Shown one piece after another: positions 15,817 to 23,077 of a DNA stretch of 36,924 nucleotides. The position numbers were made by a program, and so were the translations under genes. Position 1 is the first letter of the stretch; each line of letters opens with the position of its first letter. The notes beneath the pieces were generated by a model that ran no database searches, had not been told where the DNA came from, and saw only the letters and a program-made list of their open reading frames with translations. The DNA comes from a virus, in the IMG/VR virus record IMGVR_UViG_3300021375_000081, positions 1-36,924 of that record; one strand, 5' to 3'.

Positions 15817-15837
15817 ACTAAATATAAGGAGATAATT

Positions 15838-16098
15838 ATGAGTCAAGTGATACACGAATACAGAAATGAAAACAGGACTGCAACAGTCCGACTAACTTCA
15901 GAAGGTTTTGAAGTAGATTTAGCAAAAGACAACGTAATACTAGAAACTAGACAGGTTCATAACCATAGTGAATCTTATGCAGAAGACGTTGCAGATAACT
16001 ATGTGTTAGGAATGTTTGAAGCAAAAAAGAAAGAGAAAGAAGGTAGTTTTTATGGATATAGAGAAAGGTCAGACAATTACTATCCAGGCGATGACTAA
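15838..16098 (+). CDS. Conserved small phage protein
   Basis: 86 residues with a strong AAGGAG. The first half reads as a beta-sheet protein (TATVRLTSEGFEVDLAKDNV, ILETRQV), the end is polar (YGYRERSDNYYPGDD). ACTAAATA just upstream (15817-15824) might be a late-type box. I recognise the style from marine T4-like phages but know of no role. Confidence 0.6.
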   Translation: MSQVIHEYRNENRTATVRLTSEGFEVDLAKDNVILETRQVHNHSESYAEDVADNYVLGMFEAKKKEKEGSFYGYRERSDNYYPGDD

Positions 16099-16399
16099 CC
16101 CTTATATAGACCAACCACTAGTCCAACATGGGACAGATATAGAATACATTGTTAGAACATTTTCTGCAGATGTAGACGAAGAGGAATTGGTTTGGCATAG
16201 AGATAAAGAGTCTAGAACCATACATGTATTGAGTGGAAATGGGTGGGAATTACAAAAAGAAGATAAACTACCCGAAGAATTAAAGATAGGAAAAGACTAT
16301 TTCATACTGAAAAACCAGTATCATAGATTATTAAAAGGTGAAGGAGATTTGGTTCTTCGTATAAAAAATGGAACAAGAGAAGAAAGAATTATGTCTTGA
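16091..16399 (+). CDS. Cupin-like small protein
   Basis: 102 residues from the ATG at 16091, which overlaps the previous stop by 8 bases. ATG 16052 is an alternative with a better ribosome binding site (GAAGG) and would add 13 residues. The pattern ELVWHRDKESRTIHVLSGNG, then IGKDYFILKNQYHRLLKGEG, fits a single cupin barrel with two conserved His regions, as in small metal- or sugar-binding proteins. No precise family is certain. It overlaps the Cys-rich gene that follows. Confidence 0.55.
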   Translation: MTNPYIDQPLVQHGTDIEYIVRTFSADVDEEELVWHRDKESRTIHVLSGNGWELQKEDKLPEELKIGKDYFILKNQYHRLLKGEGDLVLRIKNGTREERIMS

Positions 16400-16790
16400 T
16401 TGTGGACTATGTTGCACTGGTGCAATGTTTAGAACCATGTTTACAACCGATAAGGAGAAGTCTTACTTTAAGGAAAAGGATAAATTCGAACCAAGAATGG
16501 TAATGTCAAGACGGGTAGGGTCTGATGTAATTGCAACAGACCATGGTCATATCTACCTCTTTCAGAAGGGTTGTGAACACTTACAAGAAGATAATAAGTG
16601 TAAAAACTATGAAACTAGACCCGAAACATGTAAAACTTATAGGTGTGGAGTCTTACGTAGATACCAAGATGGAAAAATATCATATAAAACTGCACTAAAT
16701 ATTATTGCAAAAGCAAAGGAAATACCAAACAAACCAACTAATAGAGTAATTGTAAGGAATATCATGCACATGACCTCTCAAAAATTATAA
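16368..16790 (+). CDS. YkgJ-like CxxCxxCC metal-binding protein
   Basis: 140 residues with the family pattern CLDCGLCCTGAMF near the N-terminus and a second cluster CEHLQEDNKCKNYETRPETC followed by YRCG. This layout defines the YkgJ/UPF0153 'putative zinc or iron chelating' family; an Fe-S cluster has been suggested for it. It overlaps the cupin-like gene by 32 bases, so the two are likely translated together. How a phage uses it is unknown. The IscU scaffold in the same window makes a cluster-bearing role conceivable. Confidence 0.82.
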   Translation: MEQEKKELCLDCGLCCTGAMFRTMFTTDKEKSYFKEKDKFEPRMVMSRRVGSDVIATDHGHIYLFQKGCEHLQEDNKCKNYETRPETCKTYRCGVLRRYQDGKISYKTALNIIAKAKEIPNKPTNRVIVRNIMHMTSQKL

Positions 16791-16793
16791 ATA
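16786..16793 (+). promoter_or_regulatory. T4-type late promoter TATAAATA
   Basis: An exact late octamer overlapping the stop codon of the Cys-rich gene. The predicted start is at about 16799, 3 bases ahead of the next ATG. Confidence 0.65.
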
Positions 16794-16801
16794 ATACTGT
16801 T

Positions 16802-17416
16802 ATGAGTTATAAATCAGAAAACTGGAAAGAAAAACTAGAACAAGTCCGTGGACACATTGCCTTGAAAGAAGGGAGTGTAGAAAAAACTGCAGACGAAATC
16901 ATAAGTGAAGATATCGAAAACGACCTTTTAACTGGATTCAAAGAAGACGTTAAAGTAGTCGAAGTAGAAGAAGAAATCACTGAAGAATTAGTTCTTGAAG
17001 CTTCAATGGGTGATATGATTAAGAAAGTATTCAATACAGATAGTGAAACAGAAGCTATGGGTATTGCAAAACTTCTTAACATGACAGACGTTAAAGTTGC
17101 ACTTGCAATGCAGAAACAAAATCCTAATGGATTTAAGAAAACTACATTCGGTATGGGTGCAGACAATAAACAAAGAGACATGATTAAGGATAAAGACCTT
17201 ATGAAAATGTTCAAAAAAGCAGGTGTTTCACCTCTTAAAGATTCAGTCGAAGTTGAAGAAAAACCAGTTAGTCCTGTAAAAGAATCAGTAGAGAAATCTG
17301 CAGAAAAACTCGTAGAAAAAAATATGCTTGGTAGACTTGCAAAACAATTACATTTAACAACAGAAGGTAAACAGAAGATGTTTGACTACTTCGAAAAAGG
17401 GGAATTAGAACAATGA
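16802..17416 (+). CDS. Acidic virion-internal-protein candidate
   Basis: 204 residues, strongly charged, with an acidic middle (VVEVEEEITEELVLEASMGD) and a helical C-terminus. ALKE|GS near residue 23 matches the prohead-protease consensus. The last part (KQKMFDYFEKGELE) resembles the ending of the next gene product (KKKFFDYIDKNYKG), so the two may share a small domain. It is expressed from an exact late promoter with almost no leader. No family recognised. Confidence 0.6.
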   Translation: MSYKSENWKEKLEQVRGHIALKEGSVEKTADEIISEDIENDLLTGFKEDVKVVEVEEEITEELVLEASMGDMIKKVFNTDSETEAMGIAKLLNMTDVKVALAMQKQNPNGFKKTTFGMGADNKQRDMIKDKDLMKMFKKAGVSPLKDSVEVEEKPVSPVKESVEKSAEKLVEKNMLGRLAKQLHLTTEGKQKMFDYFEKGELEQ

Positions 17417-17667
17417 AACTAACATCAATGGGTCTATCACCCGAATTACTAGAAGCGTCTAGAACAGTCTTACAGAACTCAAAAGAATATGAAGAGTTCT
17501 TTCAATCTGCACTTAAAAAATTTGGTGTAGATTCTCCTGCTGATTTTAAATCAGATGAAGAGAAAAAGAAATTCTTTGATTACATAGATAAAAACTATAA
17601 AGGTAAAAACGAAGAAGAAGTTGCAGAAGGTGAATGTGCCTCTGATAAAAAGAAAAAACAATATTAG
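17413..17667 (+). CDS. Small internal-protein candidate
   Basis: 84 residues, ATGA overlap with the previous gene. The N-terminus MKLTSMGLSPELLEASR holds LLE|A, a good prohead-protease site after about 15 residues, the usual length of a T4 capsid-targeting peptide. The following FGVDSPADFKSDEEKKKFFD is a small helical domain I have seen as a recurrent element in marine phage proteins. The C-terminus is Lys/Glu-rich. The role is inferred from context only. Confidence 0.6.
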   Translation: MKLTSMGLSPELLEASRTVLQNSKEYEEFFQSALKKFGVDSPADFKSDEEKKKFFDYIDKNYKGKNEEEVAEGECASDKKKKQY

Positions 17668-17675
17668 GAACTAGT

Positions 17676-19448
17676 ATGAACCTCTTTTACGAAGCCAAAA
17701 AGGTATTAGATAAGGACGGGAAAGTTAACCCACTCGGCCCTTATGGAAAACAGAAACTTACTGGACGTGAGATTCAAGTCTATTTCCGTAGAAACAAAGT
17801 CAAAGACAAAGTAGTCAAGAAAGCAGTCGAGGTTGCATTAGACCTTGGTGGTGCAATGGATATTGCAATCAAATCCATTAAAGACTATTACGGGGATAAA
17901 GTCCTAAAAGCAAAAGAAGTTCAAAATGCACTTAAGTTTGCAAACGAAGAATCATTCAAAGATTCATTCAATATGTTAGACGAAGATTACAAAAAAGTAA
18001 TCAAAATGTATCCAAGAGACAGAGATTGGAAAAAACTTATAACAAAATATAAACGTGACATTGACAAACTCAGAAACAACGATAAAGATTTACCTAAAAA
18101 AGTAGAAGACGAATTACTAACATGGGCTTCACAAACAGGTGAAGTATCTCATAAAGATGATGCAGAAGACTTCATAATGTCAATTATTGATGAGAAATAT
18201 AAACCTTATTCCGACTCAACCTTTTCTAGATGTGTAGACTTCTACATTCAATTCAGAGGTGGTAAAGGAGACAGAATCACTTCAGAAGAGAATAAAAAAG
18301 ACTTTGAAAAAGCAAAGAAGATGATTGATTCTTATTGTAAGAAAAACAAAATCAAACAAAAACCTGAATACTCAACACCTGAAGAAGGTTCAAGTGCATA
18401 CAAAGTCGGTCTTATGATTGACCCAACATACAGTAAAACAGATGACTATAAAAATGGTGTAGACTTACAACCTTTATATGTTGAATTAGGTAAACTAAAG
18501 ACTGCAGAAGACCATGGTGGTGGTTGGGATAAACCAACAAAAAACGAATCAGAAGTTTTAGAAAAGAAAAATAAAATCAAATATCGTGGTAATCTAAGTG
18601 GTTTACATGAATCTATAAAAAGTATAATGACAGAAGGTAAGAACCTTATGCCTGATTTACAAAAGATTGTAGACAAAAAGAGTGCAACTAAAGTTGGTGG
18701 TATAATGGTTGATATGTTTACTGCCTCAATGATTACACAAATCTATGGTAAAGTAAACGATAAAAACAAGAAGAGAATGGAAACATCAAATATCTCTACA
18801 CTTGTTGACCTTGCACAAAGAATGATGCAAAAGTCAGAGAACGACCCACTTAAAGAAGAGACTGTATCAGAAAATGCAGAAATGGTAATCCATACTGATG
18901 ATGCAGCTCAATCAAATCTTGTTGTCAAGATGGCAAAAAAACACGGACTGAAATCAAATAAAACTAAAATTTCTTGGTCAGGTAAAGACGGAGTTGTTGT
19001 TTCAGGTGATTCAAATAAACTCAAGAAGTTTATGTCTGCAGTTGAAAAAATGTCAGAAGGAACTGTATCAGAAGGACATGCAGTATCAAGTGCTCAACAA
19101 GCTGCAATCGCAATTGCAAAGAAAAAGAAAAATGAATCAGTCATGGATTCTTACAAAAAAATGTGGGAATCTGAAAACCTTGAAGAGAAAAAAGAATTCA
19201 AACAAAGTGATATCGATAAAGTTGAAAAACTTACTGATAGAAACGAACACACTAAATCACTCATACACATTGCAAAATCAATGGGTGACAAAAAGTCATT
19301 AAAAAAATTAGAATTAATCGACAAAATGCATAACGAATATGGTCACATGCCTAAAGGTCTTATGGACATGAGAAATGAAGTCTATGATGACATGAAGAAG
19401 GATATGGAAAAATATTCTAATGGTAAAGACATGTATAATGCAACATAA
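17676..19448 (+). CDS. Large Lys-rich phage protein, probably packaged or structural
   Basis: 590 residues, mostly charged helix. It begins MNLFYEAKKVL, where FYE|A could be a targeting and cleavage signal. Further candidate sites are LHE|S and MTE|G around residue 310. A compact domain near 405-465 (MVIHTDDAAQSNLVVKMAKK, HGLKSNKTKISWSGKDGVVV) is followed by the linker SSAQQAAIAIAKKKK, a segment that recurs in marine T4-like phage proteins. No enzyme motif. Lys and Glu dominate, as in T4 internal proteins and core proteins. Confidence 0.6.
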   Translation: MNLFYEAKKVLDKDGKVNPLGPYGKQKLTGREIQVYFRRNKVKDKVVKKAVEVALDLGGAMDIAIKSIKDYYGDKVLKAKEVQNALKFANEESFKDSFNMLDEDYKKVIKMYPRDRDWKKLITKYKRDIDKLRNNDKDLPKKVEDELLTWASQTGEVSHKDDAEDFIMSIIDEKYKPYSDSTFSRCVDFYIQFRGGKGDRITSEENKKDFEKAKKMIDSYCKKNKIKQKPEYSTPEEGSSAYKVGLMIDPTYSKTDDYKNGVDLQPLYVELGKLKTAEDHGGGWDKPTKNESEVLEKKNKIKYRGNLSGLHESIKSIMTEGKNLMPDLQKIVDKKSATKVGGIMVDMFTASMITQIYGKVNDKNKKRMETSNISTLVDLAQRMMQKSENDPLKEETVSENAEMVIHTDDAAQSNLVVKMAKKHGLKSNKTKISWSGKDGVVVSGDSNKLKKFMSAVEKMSEGTVSEGHAVSSAQQAAIAIAKKKKNESVMDSYKKMWESENLEEKKEFKQSDIDKVEKLTDRNEHTKSLIHIAKSMGDKKSLKKLELIDKMHNEYGHMPKGLMDMRNEVYDDMKKDMEKYSNGKDMYNAT

Positions 19449-19449
19449 C

Positions 19450-20004
19450 ATGAAAGATTTATTTAAAACATATCGTGAGATGCACTTACAAGAAGTGAAA
19501 CAAAAAGAAGTTGATTCACTGAAAAAACTATCTAAGGAAATGCAGTCAGTCCTAAAGGGATATCAGAAGATTGCTCGTATGGGTGACAAAGAAATCTCAA
19601 ATGTAAAATATAATAAAGATTATGAAGCAGTTCTTAAAGCAAGAGATGTTATCTTACAACTTATTGGTAAAGTAAACACTCAAAAGATTCTCAATAAAGA
19701 AGAGACAACAGTAGACTTAGACGAAGGTTTAATACCAATGTATAAGAAAACTAAGTTTGAAGGTAAAGAGTTCGACAGAAAGAAAGAAATCAAAAGTTGT
19801 AAGGATATGATTAAAGCAATTCATAAAGTTGCAAAGATGCAAGATAGTATGCAATACACTGCTGAAACAGGTGGTGGTTCATCAGGTGGAAACCCAAATA
19901 AAGTTTGGGAAAATCTAAGAGATGCAGAAAGAGAATTATATAATTACATGGGTGGTATCGAAAGAGGACATTATGATGGTGTCATTGATATGGACAGAGA
20001 CTAA
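19450..20004 (+). CDS. Hypothetical helical phage protein
   Basis: 184 residues from the ATG at 19450, just after the previous stop. The N-terminus MKDLFKTYREMHLQEVKQK looks like a capsid-targeting peptide (LQE|V), and a second site, LDE|G, is near residue 95. The rest is helical with a glycine-rich loop (AETGGGSSGGNP). It ends overlapping the next start (TAATG). No family recognised. Confidence 0.55.
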   Translation: MKDLFKTYREMHLQEVKQKEVDSLKKLSKEMQSVLKGYQKIARMGDKEISNVKYNKDYEAVLKARDVILQLIGKVNTQKILNKEETTVDLDEGLIPMYKKTKFEGKEFDRKKEIKSCKDMIKAIHKVAKMQDSMQYTAETGGGSSGGNPNKVWENLRDAERELYNYMGGIERGHYDGVIDMDRD

Positions 20005-20543
20005 TGGATAGAGTAGACGCAAGATACAAAACCTTTAAAGAAAAATTAAAGAAACTCGGATACATTAAGGATTCTGCAAAACAGACTAACAAAATCGTAG
20101 AGAAAATTGGTGATTTTGGAATGATGTCTGATACAGGGAATAAAAAGATTGCTCGTGCAGTTTCACAATCAAAGAATGAAAAAGACCTGCGTGCAAAGTT
20201 AGAGAAAATCTCTACAATGGCAAAAGGTAAGTATGCTGAAGCAGGTGAAGACGAAGTAATTGATAGAGCAATAGATGCACTTGGTAGTAAAGCAAAGGGA
20301 GTTCAAAACAGACCTGACGCTGCAATGCTAATGCAACTTCGTAAGTTCAAAGACGGAACTAAAGATGGTGAGGTCAGAACAGACGATATGAAGAAAATTA
20401 AGGTAAAAAGAGACGATGCGGTGAAAGTTCATGACGTTTTAATGAAGGTTAAGACACCCATTCGGTCTAAATACCTACAGTTATTACAAAAAGACAAAAA
20501 GTCTTTCGATAAAGCATTTAAAGCAATCTTAAAGGTTGCATAA
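20004..20543 (+). CDS. Hypothetical helical phage protein
   Basis: 179 residues, very Lys-rich (about one fifth), all-helical in appearance. It contains RPDAAMLMQLRKFKDGTKDG and a C-terminal KSFDKAFKAILKVA. It starts within the previous stop codon. I know of no relatives by sight. It belongs to the same run as the two genes before it. Confidence 0.55.
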   Translation: MDRVDARYKTFKEKLKKLGYIKDSAKQTNKIVEKIGDFGMMSDTGNKKIARAVSQSKNEKDLRAKLEKISTMAKGKYAEAGEDEVIDRAIDALGSKAKGVQNRPDAAMLMQLRKFKDGTKDGEVRTDDMKKIKVKRDDAVKVHDVLMKVKTPIRSKYLQLLQKDKKSFDKAFKAILKVA

Positions 20544-20556
20544 CTAGGAGAAAAAC

Positions 20557-20841
20557 ATGGCACTTTGGGGATTATTAGACAACGAAGCTTCTAAACCAAA
20601 ATATCTTAACACTGCTGATAAAGCAGAATGTTATGGTGCTGATACAGCTGAGGTCGGTGCGACTGCTGGTGTTAATTCAGAAGGTTGGGTATTAAGAAAA
20701 GTAGTAGGGTCAAGAACACAGTTCGAAACATTGGTTGCAATGTCTTCAGGAACTATGGGTGCTGACGTTGCTGATTTTGACGATGACTCAGACGTGAATA
20801 CAGCAGAAGTTGATGACGATACAGTATTATCAGATAGTTAA
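20557..20841 (+). CDS. Small structural-protein candidate (MALWG family)
   Basis: 94 residues with AGGAG 7 bases ahead. The opening MALWGLLDNEASKPKYLNTADK, an alternating Gly/Thr/Val middle (NSEGWVLRKVVGSRTQFETL) and a very acidic tail (DDDSDVNTAEVDDDT) match small proteins beginning MALWG that are frequent in T4-like marine phages next to structural genes. Probably a head decoration or neck component. No direct evidence. Confidence 0.55.
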   Translation: MALWGLLDNEASKPKYLNTADKAECYGADTAEVGATAGVNSEGWVLRKVVGSRTQFETLVAMSSGTMGADVADFDDDSDVNTAEVDDDTVLSDS

Positions 20842-20854
20842 TAGAGGATAAATT

Positions 20855-21295
20855 ATGAAAACATTTAAAAACTTCATTATTGAAGAAGGTGGAAGTCAAA
20901 TTCCAACAGATTCTAACGCATTTTTTGTGGGTGCAGCTGGACTAAGTTCAGAAAAAGTCCCACATGATATAGATGATGCAGATGTTAAAGCTAAGGTTAA
21001 TGCAATCTTAGGACAAACTGCAGTATCAGAATGGTTGAATCCAAAAGCTGCTGTTGCACAAATGGAAGCAAAACTTTCTCTATTAGGACTTAATAAAACT
21101 GGTGAATCAGACTTAGAGTTTGCATCAGAAGAAGGTTCATTCGACATTCAATTCAACAGATATGGAGTTGTCACTGGTAAAACAGTTGATACACCACATG
21201 ACGAATTTGAAAGAGAAGAAAAAATCGTATCACTAAACGTTAAATACGAACAGAACGAAAACGGAACATACAAAGTTATCGGTTCTTTAAGTTAA
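20855..21295 (+). CDS. Internal virion protein candidate with T4-like targeting peptide
   Basis: 146 residues. The N-terminus MKTFKNFIIEEGG is nearly a copy of T4 internal-protein leaders (MKTYQEFIAE), with a prohead-protease site IEE|G at residues 10-13. The mature part would be an acidic, mixed alpha/beta protein (VNAILGQTAVSEWLNPKA, GSFDIQFNRYGVVTGKTVDT). It is the last gene of the block and is followed by a strong hairpin. What it would do once in the host is unknown. Confidence 0.65.
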   Translation: MKTFKNFIIEEGGSQIPTDSNAFFVGAAGLSSEKVPHDIDDADVKAKVNAILGQTAVSEWLNPKAAVAQMEAKLSLLGLNKTGESDLEFASEEGSFDIQFNRYGVVTGKTVDTPHDEFEREEKIVSLNVKYEQNENGTYKVIGSLS

Positions 21296-21331
21296 GTAGT
21301 TTCCCCGAATCTGAAGTTCGGGGACACCTAC
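21296..21331 (+). terminator. GC-rich hairpin, probable transcription end
   Basis: A perfect 7-bp stem CCCCGAA (21303-21309) / TTCGGGG (21317-21323), with an outer 4-bp pair GTAG (21296-21299) / CTAC (21328-21331). There is no T-run after it, so it may be a processing or pausing element rather than a full Rho-independent terminator. It closes the internal-protein block. Confidence 0.6.
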
Positions 21332-21344
21332 ATACTATTACATT

Positions 21345-21716
21345 ATGAGTCTATTTGACAAAATCACAGCAAAAAACTTTTCTGCATATGCTATGAAGCA
21401 CTATGACGACCCTCAATGTGAAGACATAGAGGATTTTCAAGAAGACCTTCGTAGATTCAGATACCTTAAGAGGTTATTACATAGATACCATGAAAATGGT
21501 GAATTACGTGAGCGTTTAATGCTGAATCACCTTATCTGTATCTTTAATGTCTTTGGATATGATGCATGTATGAGAATGTTAGAGTTTAAAATTAAGAACG
21601 TAAACTACTGGTCTTCCATAAAAACTATGTTATTATACCTAGAATACATAGAAGAAGGTTGGAAAATAGATATCCCTATCGATAATAAACTTGCAGAACG
21701 TTTAAGAGACCTTTAA
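21345..21716 (+). CDS. Conserved phage protein (DUF7207-like)
   Basis: 123 residues. The pattern DFQEDLRRFRYLKRLLHRYH, ENGELRERLMLNHLICIFNV, FGYDACMRMLEF is a family seen across T4-like and other marine phages, generally next to the kind of gene that follows here. All helical. No known role. There is no ribosome binding site; TACTAT seven bases ahead of the ATG could be a weak -10 box. Confidence 0.7.
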   Translation: MSLFDKITAKNFSAYAMKHYDDPQCEDIEDFQEDLRRFRYLKRLLHRYHENGELRERLMLNHLICIFNVFGYDACMRMLEFKIKNVNYWSSIKTMLLYLEYIEEGWKIDIPIDNKLAERLRDL

Positions 21717-21721
21717 AAATA

Positions 21722-21729
21722 CCTAAATA
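21722..21729 (+). promoter_or_regulatory. Late-type promoter CCTAAATA
   Basis: A cyanophage-style variant (CTAAATA) of the T4 late box, six bases ahead of the next ATG. The predicted start is at about 21735. Confidence 0.5.
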
Positions 21730-21735
21730 GATTAT

Positions 21736-22323
21736 ATGCGTATAGTCGACACCCTCATAGTATTCCGAATTCTCAAGATGTTAACCACACCTTGGAACAA
21801 AATGCAGGCATTCAAGTTTGGATTCATAGATATGAATGGAAACAGAATCAAAGAAATTGAAGACGAGAATGGAAAAAAGGTTAAGAATGACCCAGTCACA
21901 AAAAAAGAAAAGTCTTCACTCACTCCTTTACATAGATTAGTATTCAATCTTAAAAAGATAATCAACAAAGTTCCTTTCGGTAAAACCCAATTTGCATCAT
22001 ACGTCACTGCACTTCTACTTCTGAAGGAAGAGTGTGACTTGGATAACGAACAGAGTGAGGAGTTATACGAAAAGTTCTATAGATTCCTAAAAGAAGAAGA
22101 ACTATTAGAAGCCGAAATGATTACAGAAACCATAAATGTCGGTAAGTTAATCATAGGTGAGACATATAAAATTAGATTTCCAATCAAACAAAATGATTAC
22201 ATTCACCAATCAAAAGAAGATGTTTTGATTCACCAAGAATATGAAAAGATATATGGTATCCAAACATACATTGGATTTGTTAACGAGGAGAGAGTCGTAT
22301 TGACTGCAGATGATGTTTATTGA
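21736..22323 (+). CDS. Conserved phage protein
   Basis: 195 residues. The pattern IVFRILKMLTTPWNKMQAFK, FGFIDMNGNRIKEIED, SLTPLHRLVFNLKKIINKVP, FGKTQFASYVTALLLLKEE recurs in T4-like marine phages, always as a partner of the gene before it. The C-terminal 60 residues are a separate mixed region (GKLIIGETYKIRFPIKQNDY). Probably structural, but I cannot assign it. It overlaps the following gene by 14 bases. There is no Shine-Dalgarno sequence. Confidence 0.65.
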   Translation: MRIVDTLIVFRILKMLTTPWNKMQAFKFGFIDMNGNRIKEIEDENGKKVKNDPVTKKEKSSLTPLHRLVFNLKKIINKVPFGKTQFASYVTALLLLKEECDLDNEQSEELYEKFYRFLKEEELLEAEMITETINVGKLIIGETYKIRFPIKQNDYIHQSKEDVLIHQEYEKIYGIQTYIGFVNEERVVLTADDVY

Positions 22324-23074
22324 AGCGATACAAGAAATAGATAACCTTACTTTTGGTCAACAAAAGGACTTAAAGAAACCCGACTATAAAAGACTCACAC
22401 TATGGGACGAAGGTTGGGAAACCATAATGTTGGGTGCATATCCTAAAGGACAGAAAGTCGTAGACGAACTTAATGAAATTCAGACATTAGTAAAGGGTGC
22501 AACAGACGAACAGAAACGTCAATATATAAATTGTGACGAAGATGCATCATGTTATATCAAACAATACATGGACGACCATGACTTAGAATACAGTCAAGAC
22601 ACTATAGACTTTATCAGAAAACAATGTAGTCCAGTAATCAAACACCACAAAAACCATTTCAATCGTGCAAGACCATATCAAGTTGCAGAACATTTAGGAA
22701 TGAAATTTGACAGATTTGAAACAGAAACAAGTAAGACACCTTCATACCCTAGTGGACATACAACACAACCATATGTTGTAGGATTATATTACAGTAAAAT
22801 GTATCCACAACACCAACAGGGAATTATGAATGGTGCAAAAATTAGTGGATTCGGAAGAGTCATAGCAGGATTGCATTATCCTTCAGACTATGAAGCAGGT
22901 GTATATCTTGGTAAAGAATTATTCAAGTATATGAAAGTCGAAGAGATAAATGAAGACGCACCTATGAATTCTACTGGAGGTGCAATTAGTATGCCTCCAA
23001 CAATGCAAAAAAAGAAAACAGATAAGAGATATGATACAGATAACATGTATAAACTCTTACGTAGATACATTTAA
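22310..23074 (+). CDS. PAP2-superfamily phosphatase (soluble)
   Basis: 254 residues with the three motifs of PAP2/class A acid phosphatases: KNHFNRARP, YPSGHT and GRVIAGLHYPSD (Arg, His and Asp of the active site). Enzymes of this superfamily remove phosphate from lipids, nucleotides or sugars through a phospho-histidine. No membrane spans or signal peptide are visible, unlike lipid phosphatases, so a cytoplasmic or virion-associated enzyme is more likely. The tail (NSTGGAISMPPTMQKKK) looks like the unstructured tails of other marine phage proteins. The substrate is unknown. Confidence 0.88.
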   Translation: MMFIEAIQEIDNLTFGQQKDLKKPDYKRLTLWDEGWETIMLGAYPKGQKVVDELNEIQTLVKGATDEQKRQYINCDEDASCYIKQYMDDHDLEYSQDTIDFIRKQCSPVIKHHKNHFNRARPYQVAEHLGMKFDRFETETSKTPSYPSGHTTQPYVVGLYYSKMYPQHQQGIMNGAKISGFGRVIAGLHYPSDYEAGVYLGKELFKYMKVEEINEDAPMNSTGGAISMPPTMQKKKTDKRYDTDNMYKLLRRYI

Positions 23075-23077
23075 ATT

